NCBI GenBank assembly: GCA_023954175.1
Contig: JAMLIM010000002.1
Location: forward strand, 28,186-92,185
From: Rhizobacter sp.
Lineage (GTDB): Bacteria > Pseudomonadota > Gammaproteobacteria > Burkholderiales > Burkholderiaceae_C
DNA: 64,000 bases
Direction of reading: 5' to 3'
Position 1 is the first letter of the stretch. Every line of letters begins with the position of its first letter. The notes beneath the pieces were generated by a model that was not told where the DNA came from, did not search any database, and worked only from the letters and a program-made list of their open reading frames with translations. Position numbers and translations under genes: made by a program. Shown one piece after another: positions 31,686-40,596 of the stretch.

Positions 31686-31715
31686 GAACCCGATCCGGGT
31701 CGCCCGGTCGGGTTC
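31686..31715. terminator. Long GC hairpin between convergent DUF2726 gene and ftsY
   Basis: GAACCCGA (31686-31693) pairs with TCGGGTTC (31708-31715), and CCGGG with CCCGG inside, leaving a single bulged T and a 3-base loop. Pairing extends two more bases outward. The 200-bp gap holds no gene. It may terminate transcripts from both sides although there is no T-run. Confidence 0.5.
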
Positions 31716-31790
31716 GGTGCCCAGGGGCTGCGAATGCGGGCCCCTTCGTGGCCCTTGGGGGTCGGCCGCCAGACGGCCGGGGCCGTCACA

Positions 31791-33020
31791 TCAGCCGAGC
31801 AGCGCCTGCGCGAACTCGCGCGCGTTGAAGGTCTGCAAGTCCTCGAGCTTCTCGCCGACGCCAACGAAATAGACCGGCACCGGTTGGGTGCGGCCACGCG
31901 ACCAGAGCGCGATCGCGGCGAGCACGCCCCCCTTGGCCGTGCCGTCAAGCTTGGTCACGATCAACCCCGTGAGCCCGAGCGCCTCGTCGAACGCCTTCAC
32001 CTGCGACAGTGCGTTCTGCCCCGTGTTGCCGTCGACGACGAGCAGCACTTCGTGCGGCGCCGAAGCCTGCGCCTTCGTGATCGTGCGGCGGATCTTCTTC
32101 AGCTCTTCCATCAGGTGCGTCTGCGTCGACAGGCGTCCCGCGGTATCGGCGATGACGACGTCGCAGCCGCGTGCACGGCCGGCCGTCACCGCGTCGAAGG
32201 TGACCGCCGCCGGGTCGCCGTCGTGCTGGCTGACGATCTCGACATTGTTCCGCCCGGCCCACACCGCAAGCTGCTCGCGCGCCGCGGCGCGGAAGGTGTC
32301 GGCCGCGGCGAGCAGCACCGTCTGCCCCGCCTGCGCGAGATGTCGCGTGAGCTTGCCGATGCTCGTCGTCTTGCCCGCACCGTTGACGCCGACAACCATG
32401 ATCACGGTCGGCGTCTCGTGCCCGACGCCGAGCGCGCCCTCGAGTGGCGTGAGCAGCCCGGTGATCGCGTCGGCGAGCAGCCCCTTGACCGCGCGCGGAT
32501 CGGTCGCGCGCGCCGCCTTGACGCGCCGCTTCAGGTCGTCGAGCAGGTACTGGCTCGCGGCGACGCCGGTGTCGGCCATCAACAGTGCGGTCTCGAGCTC
32601 CTCGTACAGCGCGTCGTCGATGCGCGCGCTGGTGAAGACCTGGGCAATGCCGACGCCGGTCTTGCGCAGTCCGCTGCGCAGCTTGTCCCGCCAGCGCTGT
32701 CGCTCGGGCTCGACCGGCGGCTCGGCGGCTGGCATCGGGGCCGGACTCTCGGCCGGCGCCGCGGCTTCGGACGGCTGGATCGGCGCGGGTGTCGGCGCGG
32801 GTGTCGGCGTGGTTGTTGGCGCGGATGTCGGCGCCGGTGTTGGCGGCTGTGTTGGCGGCTGTGTTGGCGCTGACGGCTCGACGACGGGGGCCGGCATTGG
32901 CCGCATAGGCGCCGGTTCTGCCGCAGCTTCGGTAGCGGCAGCGGCCGGGGCCGTCACGGGTGCGGGTGCGGGTGCAGCAGGTTCGGCGGGAGGCGCCTTT
33001 TTCTTGAAGAAGCGAAACAT
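31791..33020 (-). CDS. ftsY: Signal recognition particle receptor FtsY
   Basis: Membrane-associated SRP receptor GTPase. The 409-residue product starts MFRFFKKKAPP and then has about 95 residues of Pro/Thr/Ala repeats (PTQPPTQPPTPAP and similar) replacing the acidic A domain of E. coli FtsY. The NG domain follows with GVNGAGKTTSIGKL, DTAGRLSTQ and TKLDGTAKGG. The start is set by the short amphipathic N-terminus directly before the Pro-rich linker. Confidence 0.95.
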   Translation of the reverse strand: MFRFFKKKAPPAEPAAPAPAPVTAPAAAATEAAAEPAPMRPMPAPVVEPSAPTQPPTQPPTPAPTSAPTTTPTPAPTPAPIQPSEAAAPAESPAPMPAAEPPVEPERQRWRDKLRSGLRKTGVGIAQVFTSARIDDALYEELETALLMADTGVAASQYLLDDLKRRVKAARATDPRAVKGLLADAITGLLTPLEGALGVGHETPTVIMVVGVNGAGKTTSIGKLTRHLAQAGQTVLLAAADTFRAAAREQLAVWAGRNNVEIVSQHDGDPAAVTFDAVTAGRARGCDVVIADTAGRLSTQTHLMEELKKIRRTITKAQASAPHEVLLVVDGNTGQNALSQVKAFDEALGLTGLIVTKLDGTAKGGVLAAIALWSRGRTQPVPVYFVGVGEKLEDLQTFNAREFAQALLG

Positions 33021-33076
33021 GGGGTCCTCTGGTGGCCGCCCGATTCTAGGCAGGCCGGTGCGGCGGGCGGACTGCC

Positions 33077-34057
33077 TCAGCCTACGCGCCGCGTCGCGGC
33101 GAGGTCTTCCGGCACCGCCTTGCGCGGCGATGTCAGCACCAGCGTGAGCACGTGCGCGACGCGAATCGTGGCGCCCGGCCCGACCTTGGCCTCTTCGCCC
33201 TTGGCGACTGCCACGCCATTGACTTCGGTGACGCCATCCGACACCGGGCGCAGGCGGAAACCGTCCGGCCAACGGCGCAGCTCGAAGTGCCAGCGGCTGA
33301 TCAGTCGTGCCTGCGCAGGGTCCGCCGGCGTCAGCACGATGTCGTTGGCCGAAGTGCCCTCGTGCTCGCGCAGCCGGCCGAAGCTGATGATGTCCTGCGC
33401 GGGCAATTCCAGGTCCTCGCGCGTTTCCTGCACGCGCACGCGGGTCGGGAAGACGGCATGGTCGCGCCAGTCGAGGGCGAGCAACTCGACCGCCCGCGCG
33501 ACGCCCTTGAGCTCGGCGTTCGGCACCGGCCGGCAGTTCAGGCGCAGCATCAGCGCGAGCTCCTGGAATGCCTCGCGCGTCAGGCGGATCTCACCGGGCC
33601 GGGCCGAGGACGCCACCCTGGCGCACAGGTTCACCGCGTCGCCGCTCACCACCACGCCATCGGTCAGCACCGGGCCGTGATGGATGCCGATGCGCAGCTG
33701 CAGCTGGCGCTCGCGCGAACGGGTCGTGTTCTCGCGCGAGATCGCGTTCTCGAGTTCGATCATCGCCAGGGCGGCGGCGTCCGTGCTGGCAAAGGTGAGG
33801 AACGCACCGTCTCCGGCCGTGTCGACCAGGCGACCTTCGTGGCCGGGCAGGCAGGCCTGCAGCAGGTCCAAATGCAGTTGCTGAAGCTGCCGGCCGGCAG
33901 CGTCGCCGAAGCGCGCGAAGTAGGCGGTCGAACCCGCGATGTCGGAGAACGCGAGCGCCATCGGCTGCTCGAAGCGGCGCGTCAGCTCCTGCTGCAGCTG
34001 GTTCTGCAGCCGCACGATCTCGGTCATGCTGAGCGTGCTGAAGTCCATCGTGGCCAT
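33077..34057 (-). CDS. Class III nucleotide cyclase-like domain fused to an FHA domain
   Basis: The 326-residue soluble product has a class III adenylate/guanylate cyclase domain (about 30-200) with both metal aspartates, Asp39 in AFSDIAGST and Asp83 in TAGDGAFL, and the transition-state region SGDAVNLCAR. The base-specifying Lys of typical adenylate cyclases, expected just before TAGDG, is replaced by Asp79. The C-terminal part (about 215-315) is a forkhead-associated domain with FGR, SRWH and VNG, which in the family binds phosphothreonine. The gene is divergent from a haem-type sensor and a Ser/Thr kinase. Second-messenger product is not predictable. Start is the first ATG; a TTG 36 bp upstream is possible. 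Confidence 0.85.
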   Translation of the reverse strand: MATMDFSTLSMTEIVRLQNQLQQELTRRFEQPMALAFSDIAGSTAYFARFGDAAGRQLQQLHLDLLQACLPGHEGRLVDTAGDGAFLTFASTDAAALAMIELENAISRENTTRSRERQLQLRIGIHHGPVLTDGVVVSGDAVNLCARVASSARPGEIRLTREAFQELALMLRLNCRPVPNAELKGVARAVELLALDWRDHAVFPTRVRVQETREDLELPAQDIISFGRLREHEGTSANDIVLTPADPAQARLISRWHFELRRWPDGFRLRPVSDGVTEVNGVAVAKGEEAKVGPGATIRVAHVLTLVLTSPRKAVPEDLAATRRVG

Positions 34058-34242
34058 GTTGAAGGCCGCTTGATCGTCATCAACCCTGGACAAGCCGGGC
34101 GTGACATGCGACCCTCTGATTGTGCTGCATGCATCGTCAGATCGCAGGGTGGCACCGTGTACGCACGACTTGCTGAAAACGGCGGCTGTTCCGGCGCTGC
34201 GTCGGGACTTTCCCGTAGATGCAGGCTGATCGGAGGTTCGCT

Positions 34243-35115
34243 TTGGGACTGCGGCTCAAGTTCAATATCGTGCTGCTGCTGGTCTTCCTGCTCGGGCTGG
34301 CCGTCAGCGCCTACGTGTCGCGCGAGTTGCTGCAGCGCAATGCGCGCGCGGAGGTGCTGCACACCGCCGGGGTGATGATGGAAGCGGCGCTGTCGATGCG
34401 CAGCTACACCGTCGGTCAGGTGCGCCCGAATCTGCGCCCGATGACCGAGGAGTTCCTGCCGCAAAGCGTGCCGGCCTATGCCGCCACCGAGATCATGGGC
34501 AAGCTGCACGAGACCTATCCGAACTACGCCTACAAGGAGGCGGCGCTGAACCCGACCAATCCGCGCGACCGCGCGGTGAGCTGGGAGGCCGACATCATCA
34601 ACGAGTTCCGCAACAACACGGAGCGCAAGGAGTTCTCCGGCGTGCGCGACTCGCCCACCGGCCTGTCGATGTTTCTGGCGCGGCCGCTGCAGATCAAGGA
34701 TGCGAACTGCCTCGCCTGCCACACGACGGCCGAGGCCTCGCCGCCGTCCATGGTCAGGCTCTACGGCAGCAGCAACGGCTTCGGCTGGAAGCTCAACGAG
34801 ATCGTCGGCGCGCAGATCGTCTCGGTGCCGATGTCGCTGCCGATCCGCAAGGCCGACAGCGCCTTCCTCGCCTTCATGGCGTCGCTGACGGGCGTCTTCA
34901 TCGTGCTGTTCGTGATCCTCAACGTCATGTTGTCGATCCTCATCGTGCGGCCGATCCGCAGCATGTCGGCGGCCGCCGACAAGATCAGCGTCGGCGAGAT
35001 GGACATTCCAGAACTGCCCGAAAGCGGCAAGGACGAAGTGGCGACGCTCGGCAAGTCGTTCAACCGCATGCGGCGCAGCCTGGAAAAGGCGATCAGCCTG
35101 ATCAACGACCCATGA
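34243..35115 (+). CDS. Membrane sensor with Tll0287-like (DUF3365) haem domain and HAMP
   Basis: The 290-residue product has a membrane helix (about 8-25), a periplasmic domain of about 185 residues with the haem c motif CLACH (156-160), a second helix (about 212-235) and a HAMP domain (about 236-288: RPIRSMSAAADKISVGEMD). No output domain follows. Start TTG at 34243 is chosen because GGAGG lies 6 nt upstream; the in-frame ATG at 34219 has no ribosome-binding site. The kinase gene begins 16 bp downstream, so the sensor probably signals to it or to another partner. Haem binding is inferred from the motif. Confidence 0.85.
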   Translation: MGLRLKFNIVLLLVFLLGLAVSAYVSRELLQRNARAEVLHTAGVMMEAALSMRSYTVGQVRPNLRPMTEEFLPQSVPAYAATEIMGKLHETYPNYAYKEAALNPTNPRDRAVSWEADIINEFRNNTERKEFSGVRDSPTGLSMFLARPLQIKDANCLACHTTAEASPPSMVRLYGSSNGFGWKLNEIVGAQIVSVPMSLPIRKADSAFLAFMASLTGVFIVLFVILNVMLSILIVRPIRSMSAAADKISVGEMDIPELPESGKDEVATLGKSFNRMRRSLEKAISLINDP

Positions 35116-35131
35116 ACCGAGGCGCGCCATC

Positions 35132-36556
35132 GTGAACGGCGAGATCGCGCTGCCCGCCGGCTACGCCCTTCAGGAGTACCGCATCGAGTCGACGCTGGGC
35201 GTGGGCGGCTTCGGCCTGACCTACCTGGCCACCGACCGCAACCTGAACATGCCGGTGGCGATCAAGGAATACCTGCCGGGCGACCTGGCGCTGCGCTGCG
35301 ACGACCGCTCCGTGCGCTCCAAGTCGGAGAGTGCCGAGGCGCGCTTCGCCTGGGGCCGCACGCGCTTCCTCGACGAGTCGCGCACGCTGGCGTCGTTTCG
35401 CCATCCCAACATCGTGCGCGTGCTGCGCTTCTTCGAAGCCAACCAGACGGCCTACATGGTGATGGAGTTCGTCGCCGGGCAGCCGCTCGACCAATGGATG
35501 AAGACGCGCCGCCCGGTGACCGAGCCGACGCTGATCGGGCTCGCGCTGGCGCTGCTCGACGGCATCGACGTCATCCACCGGGCCGGCGTGCTGCATCGCG
35601 ACGTGAAGCCGGGCAACATCTTCGTGCGTCACGATGGCGAACCGGTGCTGCTCGACTTCGGATCCGCCCGCGCCGCCAGCGTCGATGCCGAGCGCACCGC
35701 CATCGTGTCGCCGGGCTTTGCGCCGCTGGAGCAATACCACGCGCACGGCAACCAGGGACCGTGGAGCGACCTGTATGCGGTCGGCGCCGTGCTGTACTGG
35801 GCCGTGACCGGCCACAAGCCGATGGAGGCCACGGCACGCGTACCGGTCGACCCGATGACGCCGGCTTCACGGGCCGCCGATGCCGCGACCTACAGCCCGA
35901 CGCTGCTGCAGGCGATCGACTGGGCGCTGAGGCCGGCGGAGCGGGCGCGGCCGCAGTCGGTGGCCGAGATTCGCGGCGCCCTCGCGGCCCGGGCCGAAGC
36001 GCTCGATGCCGACATCAAGACGACCTACGCCGACCGCACCGAGCTCTCGAGCGGGGCGCCGTCGCCACCCGCTGCATCGGTGCCGACAGCGTTCGCCGAC
36101 GACATGTTGAAGGCGATGAGCCTCGATCTGGCCGCCTACCTCGGGCCGGTCGCGGCCGTCGTCGTGAAGTCGGCGGCGAAGAAGGCATCCGACCTGGCCG
36201 GTCTCGCCGAGCGGCTCGCCGCGGACATCAACGATTCCTCCGCCCGCGCCCGGTTCCTGAAGAAGTACGCTGCGGCAAGCGCCGAGGATGCACGCAGCCG
36301 GCCCGACAGCGCGCGGCAACCGGTGACGGGCGCCGGTGCGTCATCGGCGTCGACTTTCGACCCGGCGCTGCTCGAGCGGGCCGAGGCCGAACTCGCGCAG
36401 CACATCGGCGCCGTCGCGAAGGCCGTTGTCCGGCGCGCCGCCGGCCAGGCCCGCAGCGAGACGGAGCTGTTCGCGCTGCTGGCCGAACAGATCGACGACC
36501 CGGTCGGGCGCAAGGCCTTCGTCCGCAAGGCGATGTCGGTTTCGGGTCGGGTCTGA
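35132..36556 (+). CDS. Hanks-type Ser/Thr protein kinase with duplicated C-terminal domain
   Basis: The 474-residue product has an intact kinase domain: LGVGGFGLTYLA, Lys45 in VAIKEYLP, HRDVKPGN (155-162), DFG (175-177) and the activation segment SPGFAPLEQY. After a linker come two copies of a 49-residue helical domain (about 331-379 and 419-467) that align with each other (AAYLGPVAAVVVKSAA versus AQHIGAVAKAVVRRAA; both end near FLKKY/FVRKA). There is no membrane segment. A GTG start at 35132 follows the sensor stop by 16 bp. Substrates are unknown; the divergent FHA protein is an obvious candidate. Confidence 0.88.
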   Translation: MNGEIALPAGYALQEYRIESTLGVGGFGLTYLATDRNLNMPVAIKEYLPGDLALRCDDRSVRSKSESAEARFAWGRTRFLDESRTLASFRHPNIVRVLRFFEANQTAYMVMEFVAGQPLDQWMKTRRPVTEPTLIGLALALLDGIDVIHRAGVLHRDVKPGNIFVRHDGEPVLLDFGSARAASVDAERTAIVSPGFAPLEQYHAHGNQGPWSDLYAVGAVLYWAVTGHKPMEATARVPVDPMTPASRAADAATYSPTLLQAIDWALRPAERARPQSVAEIRGALAARAEALDADIKTTYADRTELSSGAPSPPAASVPTAFADDMLKAMSLDLAAYLGPVAAVVVKSAAKKASDLAGLAERLAADINDSSARARFLKKYAAASAEDARSRPDSARQPVTGAGASSASTFDPALLERAEAELAQHIGAVAKAVVRRAAGQARSETELFALLAEQIDDPVGRKAFVRKAMSVSGRV

Positions 36557-36681
36557 GCGCGCGACGGACGATTGCGCGCAACGAACCGTGCGTTCTCGTG
36601 CGATGAGTGTCCGCACGCAGGGTCGGTCTCGGCGTCGCCGGTCCGTCCGGCGCGCGGCTGCCGCTATACTTCGCGCCGCGA

Positions 36682-36758
<77 letters not shown>

Positions 36759-36877
36759 AAGGAATTACCCCCCGGCTCCCCGTCGAACGACTTGGAGCCG
36801 GTTTGCATTGCGCGTACCGTACGCTCAGCGGCGCGCTTGTCCACGGCCCGCCCCGAGATCACCACAGGATCGCCACC

Positions 36878-37258
36878 ATGCACCGCCGTACCCTGCTGCT
36901 CCTTGCCGCCATGGGCCTCGCCAGCGCGAGCGCCCGCGCGCAACTGGCCCGCAATCTGCCGGCCGACTCGCTGCGCGGCACGCTCGCGATCGAGCATCCG
37001 CCGATGGCGCTGCTCAACGACGCGCCGGTACGGCTCGCGCCCGGCGCCCGCATCCGCGGCCAGAACAACATGCTTGCGACGACCGGCGCCTTCGCCGGGC
37101 AGCGCTTCATCGTCAACTACACGATCGACATGCAGGGCCAGATCAAGGACGTGTGGGTGCTGACGAACGACGAGCTCGCCAAACGCTGGCCGAAAACGCG
37201 GGAGGAGGCGGCAAGCTGGCGCTTCGATGCCCCGACGCAGACCTGGACCCAGCCGTGA
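36878..37258 (+). CDS. Small exported protein, unknown function
   Basis: The 126-residue product has a clear signal peptide ([21 protein letters not shown], cleavage after ARA). The mature part contains [19 protein letters not shown] and [19 protein letters not shown], a beta-rich pattern, and ends in [10 protein letters not shown]. Such a protein commonly precedes miaB in this group. It starts 120 bp after tRNA-Met. I do not assign a function. Confidence 0.75.
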   Translation: MHRRTLLLLAAMGLASASARAQLARNLPADSLRGTLAIEHPPMALLNDAPVRLAPGARIRGQNNMLATTGAFAGQRFIVNYTIDMQGQIKDVWVLTNDELAKRWPKTREEAASWRFDAPTQTWTQP

Positions 37259-37268
37259 GCCTGGCGTC

Positions 37269-38612
37269 ATGACGACACACGCGACGGGCAAGAAGGTCTT
37301 CATCAAGACCTTCGGCTGCCAGATGAACGAGTACGACTCGGACAAGATGGCCGACGTGCTGCGCGCCGCAGAAGGCTACACGCCGACGGCGGATGTCGAG
37401 CAGGCCGACCTGATTCTCTTCAACACCTGCTCGGTGCGCGAGAAGGCACAGGAGAAGGTGTTCAGCGACCTCGGGCGCGTCAAGCATCTGAAGGCACGCG
37501 GCACACTGATCGGCGTCGGCGGCTGCGTCGCGAGCCAGGAGGGCGAGGCGATCATCGAGCGCGCGCCCTACGTCGACCTCGTCTTCGGCCCGCAGACCCT
37601 GCACCGCCTGCCCGAGATGCTGGCGCGGCGCGCGGCCGATGGCCGCGCGCAGGTCGACATCAGCTTCCCCGAGATCGAGAAGTTCGACCACCTGCCCCCC
37701 GCGCGCGTCGAAGGCGCGACCGCGTTCGTCTCGATCATGGAGGGCTGCTCGAAGTACTGCAGCTATTGCGTCGTGCCCTACACGCGCGGCGAAGAGGTTT
37801 CGCGCCCGCTCGACGACGTGCTGACCGAAGTCGCCGGCCTCGCCGAACAGGGCGTCAAGGAAGTGACGCTGCTCGGCCAGAACGTCAACGCCTGGCGCGG
37901 CACGATGGGCGACACGGCCGAGATCGCCGACTTCGCGCTGCTGCTCGAACTCGTCGCCGCGATCCCCGGCATCGCGCGCATCCGCTACACGACGAGCCAC
38001 CCGAAGGAGTTCACGCAGCGCCTGATCGACGCCTACGCGCGCGTGCCGCAACTCGTGAACCACGTGCACCTGCCGGTGCAGCACGGCAGCGACCGCATCC
38101 TTGCCGCGATGAAGCGCGGCTACACCTCGCTCGAATTCAAGAGCACGGTGCGAAAGCTGCGCGCGGTGCGGCCCGACATCCGGATCGGCAGCGACTTCAT
38201 CGTAGGCTTCCCGGGCGAGACCGAGGACGATTTCGAACGCACGATGGCGCTCATCGACGAGGTCGGCTTCGACGCCAGCTTCAGCTTCATCTTCAGCCCG
38301 CGCCCCGGGACGCCGGCGGCGTCACTCGCCGACGAGACGCCACAGAGCGTGAAGCTTGCGCGGCTGCAACGGTTGCAGGTGACGATCGATGCCAACGCGG
38401 CGCGCATCAGCGAAGCGCTGGTCGGCAGCACGCAGCGCGTGCTGGTCGAGGGCCGATCGCGCAAGGACGCGAGCGAACTGACGGGTCGCACCGAGTGCAA
38501 TCGCAGCGTGAACTTCGCGGCGCCGTCGCGGCTCATCGGGCAGGTCATCGACGTGACGATCAGCGCGGCGCTATCGCATTCGCTGCGCGGCGAGATCCTG
38601 GTGCACGCCTAG
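37269..38612 (+). CDS. miaB: tRNA-2-methylthio-N6-dimethylallyladenosine synthase MiaB
   Basis: Radical-SAM enzyme that methylthiolates i6A37 in tRNAs. The 447-residue product has the auxiliary cluster cysteines in [20 protein letters not shown] and GGCVASQEG, the radical SAM motif CSKYCSYC, and a C-terminal TRAM domain. It starts 10 bp behind the small exported protein. It is the second tRNA position-37 modification system represented here, besides sua5/tsaB. Confidence 0.96.
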   Translation: MTTHATGKKVFIKTFGCQMNEYDSDKMADVLRAAEGYTPTADVEQADLILFNTCSVREKAQEKVFSDLGRVKHLKARGTLIGVGGCVASQEGEAIIERAPYVDLVFGPQTLHRLPEMLARRAADGRAQVDISFPEIEKFDHLPPARVEGATAFVSIMEGCSKYCSYCVVPYTRGEEVSRPLDDVLTEVAGLAEQGVKEVTLLGQNVNAWRGTMGDTAEIADFALLLELVAAIPGIARIRYTTSHPKEFTQRLIDAYARVPQLVNHVHLPVQHGSDRILAAMKRGYTSLEFKSTVRKLRAVRPDIRIGSDFIVGFPGETEDDFERTMALIDEVGFDASFSFIFSPRPGTPAASLADETPQSVKLARLQRLQVTIDANAARISEALVGSTQRVLVEGRSRKDASELTGRTECNRSVNFAAPSRLIGQVIDVTISAALSHSLRGEILVHA

Positions 38613-38654
38613 TTCGCTGCCCCGAGCCGCCCCGGAAATTCCGGGAAAGGACAC

Positions 38655-38674
38655 CTCGGTGCCGTGGCACCGAG
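38655..38674. terminator. Perfect 8-bp hairpin after miaB
   Basis: CTCGGTGC and GCACCGAG pair around CGTG, about 43 bp beyond the miaB stop. A second short inverted repeat (CCCGG and CCGGG) lies just upstream. There is no T-run, so termination is only a guess. Confidence 0.35.
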
Positions 38675-38724
38675 CTTGCGCGCTGCACGGCGTGTCGGCA
38701 TGCTGCGTCGTTGCTCGCGCAGCG

Positions 38725-39116
38725 CGACCAAGCGTCGCTGTTGCCTGGATGGCTTTCTGGCATACCACCGGGTTGGATTGGTCGGCCGTGCCCATCGACA
38801 GGCACGCCCCGACCATGCGGATGATATCGCGCAGAGATCGGCTGGTCGATGCCTTTTCTGGATCTCGTTGCCAGCGGTGCGCCATGAGCTGGCGACCATC
38901 CTAACCGTATGGTGCCGCCATGATCGAGCTGCCGATACTGACGCGGCCAGTGCCGAGCACCGCGCCCACACCTGGTGCTGAACATCGCGATCGTATCACG
39001 GATCTGTTCGATCTTGCCCTGCCGGATTTCGACTGGGACCGGCTGCGGCGACGCGCAGGCCCGAGCAAGACTGCCAGCACGGGCGCCATCAGGCGCGAGA
39101 GGACTCGGCTCATCAT
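38725..39116 (-). pseudogene. Decayed SlyB-like glycine-zipper outer-membrane lipoprotein gene
   Basis: A strong AAGGAG precedes an ATG at 39116 and a signal-peptide-like start (MMSRVLSRLMAPVLAVLLG). The family then continues only by changing frame: VPVEIRQGKIEQI in the second frame, VGAVLGTGRVSIGSSI back in the first, AGNEIQKRH in the third, and a degenerate tail in the second. In SlyB/17-kDa proteins these motifs occur in that order in one frame. At least three frameshifts make this a relic unless the assembly is poor here. The left end is approximate. The rest of the 38.6-39.4 kb gap holds nothing else I can support. Confidence 0.65.
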
Positions 39117-39398
39117 CAAAGTTTCTCCTTCAGGTTCGTGAATCGACGCCCGCAGGACGCGCTGAAGATGCCGAGAATCAGTCGGCGGCGCCGCGCTCAG
39201 TAGGCTCTGCAGATCTGGACAAGCACATGGCCATCGCCAACGCCGAACGCTACGGGCCTCATGCCGTCGCTTCGCTTGCCACGCAAAGTGGTGGCCATAG
39301 CATTGCGCCTGGTTGATGCCAGGTGTTCGTGTCTGACTTCAGCAGCGCCGGGCGTAGCTGGACGAATTGTCGACGCGGGCCCTTCAGGCGCCGTTGGT

Positions 39399-40533
39399 TC
39401 AGGGGATGTACTTCCAGCTGCCGTTGTCGATCAGCACCATCACGCGGGCACGCTGGTCGAGGCCGAGGTGGTCGGTCGGCGACGTCAAAATCTGGTAGCG
39501 CAGACCCTCTTCTGCTGCTCGACGCATCACCTGGCGCGGACCGGGGCGTCCCCGGCTGCGCCGTCTTCAGCGCCACCGGAATCGCCGCCTGCAGCAGCAC
39601 GCCGGCGTCCCAGGCGTGGCCGCCGAAGGTCGAGACCGAACCCTTGCCATGCGCCGCTTCGTACTTGCCGATGTACTCGAGTGCCGACTTGCGCACCGGG
39701 TTGCTCGCCGGCAATTGCGTCGCGACGAGTACCGGGCCCGAAGGCAGGAAGGTGCCATCGACATCCTTGCCGCCGACGCGCAGGAAGTCGTTGTTTGCAA
39801 CACCGTGCGTCTGGTAGTACTTGCCGGCGTAGCCGCGCTCCTTGAGCGTCTTTTGCGGCAGCACCGCGGGCGTGCCGGACGCGGCGATCAGCACCGCGTC
39901 GGGCTTGGCGGCGACGATCTTGAGCACCTGCCCGGTGACCGAGGTGTCGGTGCGGTTGTAGCGCTCGTTGGCGACGATCTCGATGCCCTTGAGCGCGGCG
40001 ATCTTGCTGAACTGGGTGTACCAGCCTTCGCCGTAGGCATCCGCGAAGCCGATGAAGGCGACCTTCTTGACGCCGGCGTTGGCCATGTGCTGGACGATCG
40101 CGATCGACATCATGATGTCGTTCTGCGGCGTCTTGAAGACCCAGCGCCGCTTGTCGTCCACCGGCTCGACGATGCTCGCCGAAGCAGCCATCGAGATCAT
40201 CGGCACCTTCGCCTCTGAGACGACGTCGATCATCGCCAGCGAATTCGGCGAAACCGTCGAACCGATGATGACGTCGGCCTTGTCTTCGGTGATGAGCTTT
40301 CTCGTGTTCGCCACTGCGGCCGTCGTGTCGGACTTGTCGTCGAGCACGATGTAGTTGACCTTCTGGCCGCCGATCGTGGTGGGCATCAGCGCGATCGTGT
40401 TCTTCTCGGGAATGCCGAGCGAGGCCGCCGGCCCGGTGGCCGAGAGCGTGACGCCGACCGTGATATCGGCCCGGGCCGATGCGGCGGCGGCGATCAGCGC
40501 CGCGCCAAGAGCGATGGTTGTGAGCAGTTTCAT
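39399..40533 (-). pseudogene. Branched-chain amino acid-type ABC substrate-binding protein with a late frameshift
   Basis: The first about 330 codons are a normal periplasmic binding protein of the LivK/Peripla_BP_6 family: signal peptide ending ASARA, then ITVGVTLSATGPAASLG, GSTVSPNSLAMIDVV, VAFIGFADAYGEGWY and STFGGHAWDAGVLLQAA. After TAQPGTP (near 39545) the frame turns to unrelated sequence. One base further the expected ending resumes (TDHLGLDQRARVMVLIDNG, then SWKYIP) with its stop at 39399. A single extra base in a CCCC run would explain it. No permease or ATPase genes are adjacent. Its place at the end of the paa operon suggests an aromatic-acid ligand. Confidence 0.75.
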
Positions 40534-40596
40534 GGGGAAGTCTCCGTTTCAGGCGTTGTCAAGGGTTGAGGAAATCGGACGTGCCGCGGGTCCGGT

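Noticed and set aside
34219-34243. ATG at 34219 as start of the haem-HAMP sensor
   Set aside because: It has no ribosome-binding site, while GGAGG sits 6 nt before the TTG at 34243.
38920-39141. Plus-strand 73-codon frame in the miaB-livK gap
   Set aside because: It is antisense to the SlyB-like remnant and has no own signals.
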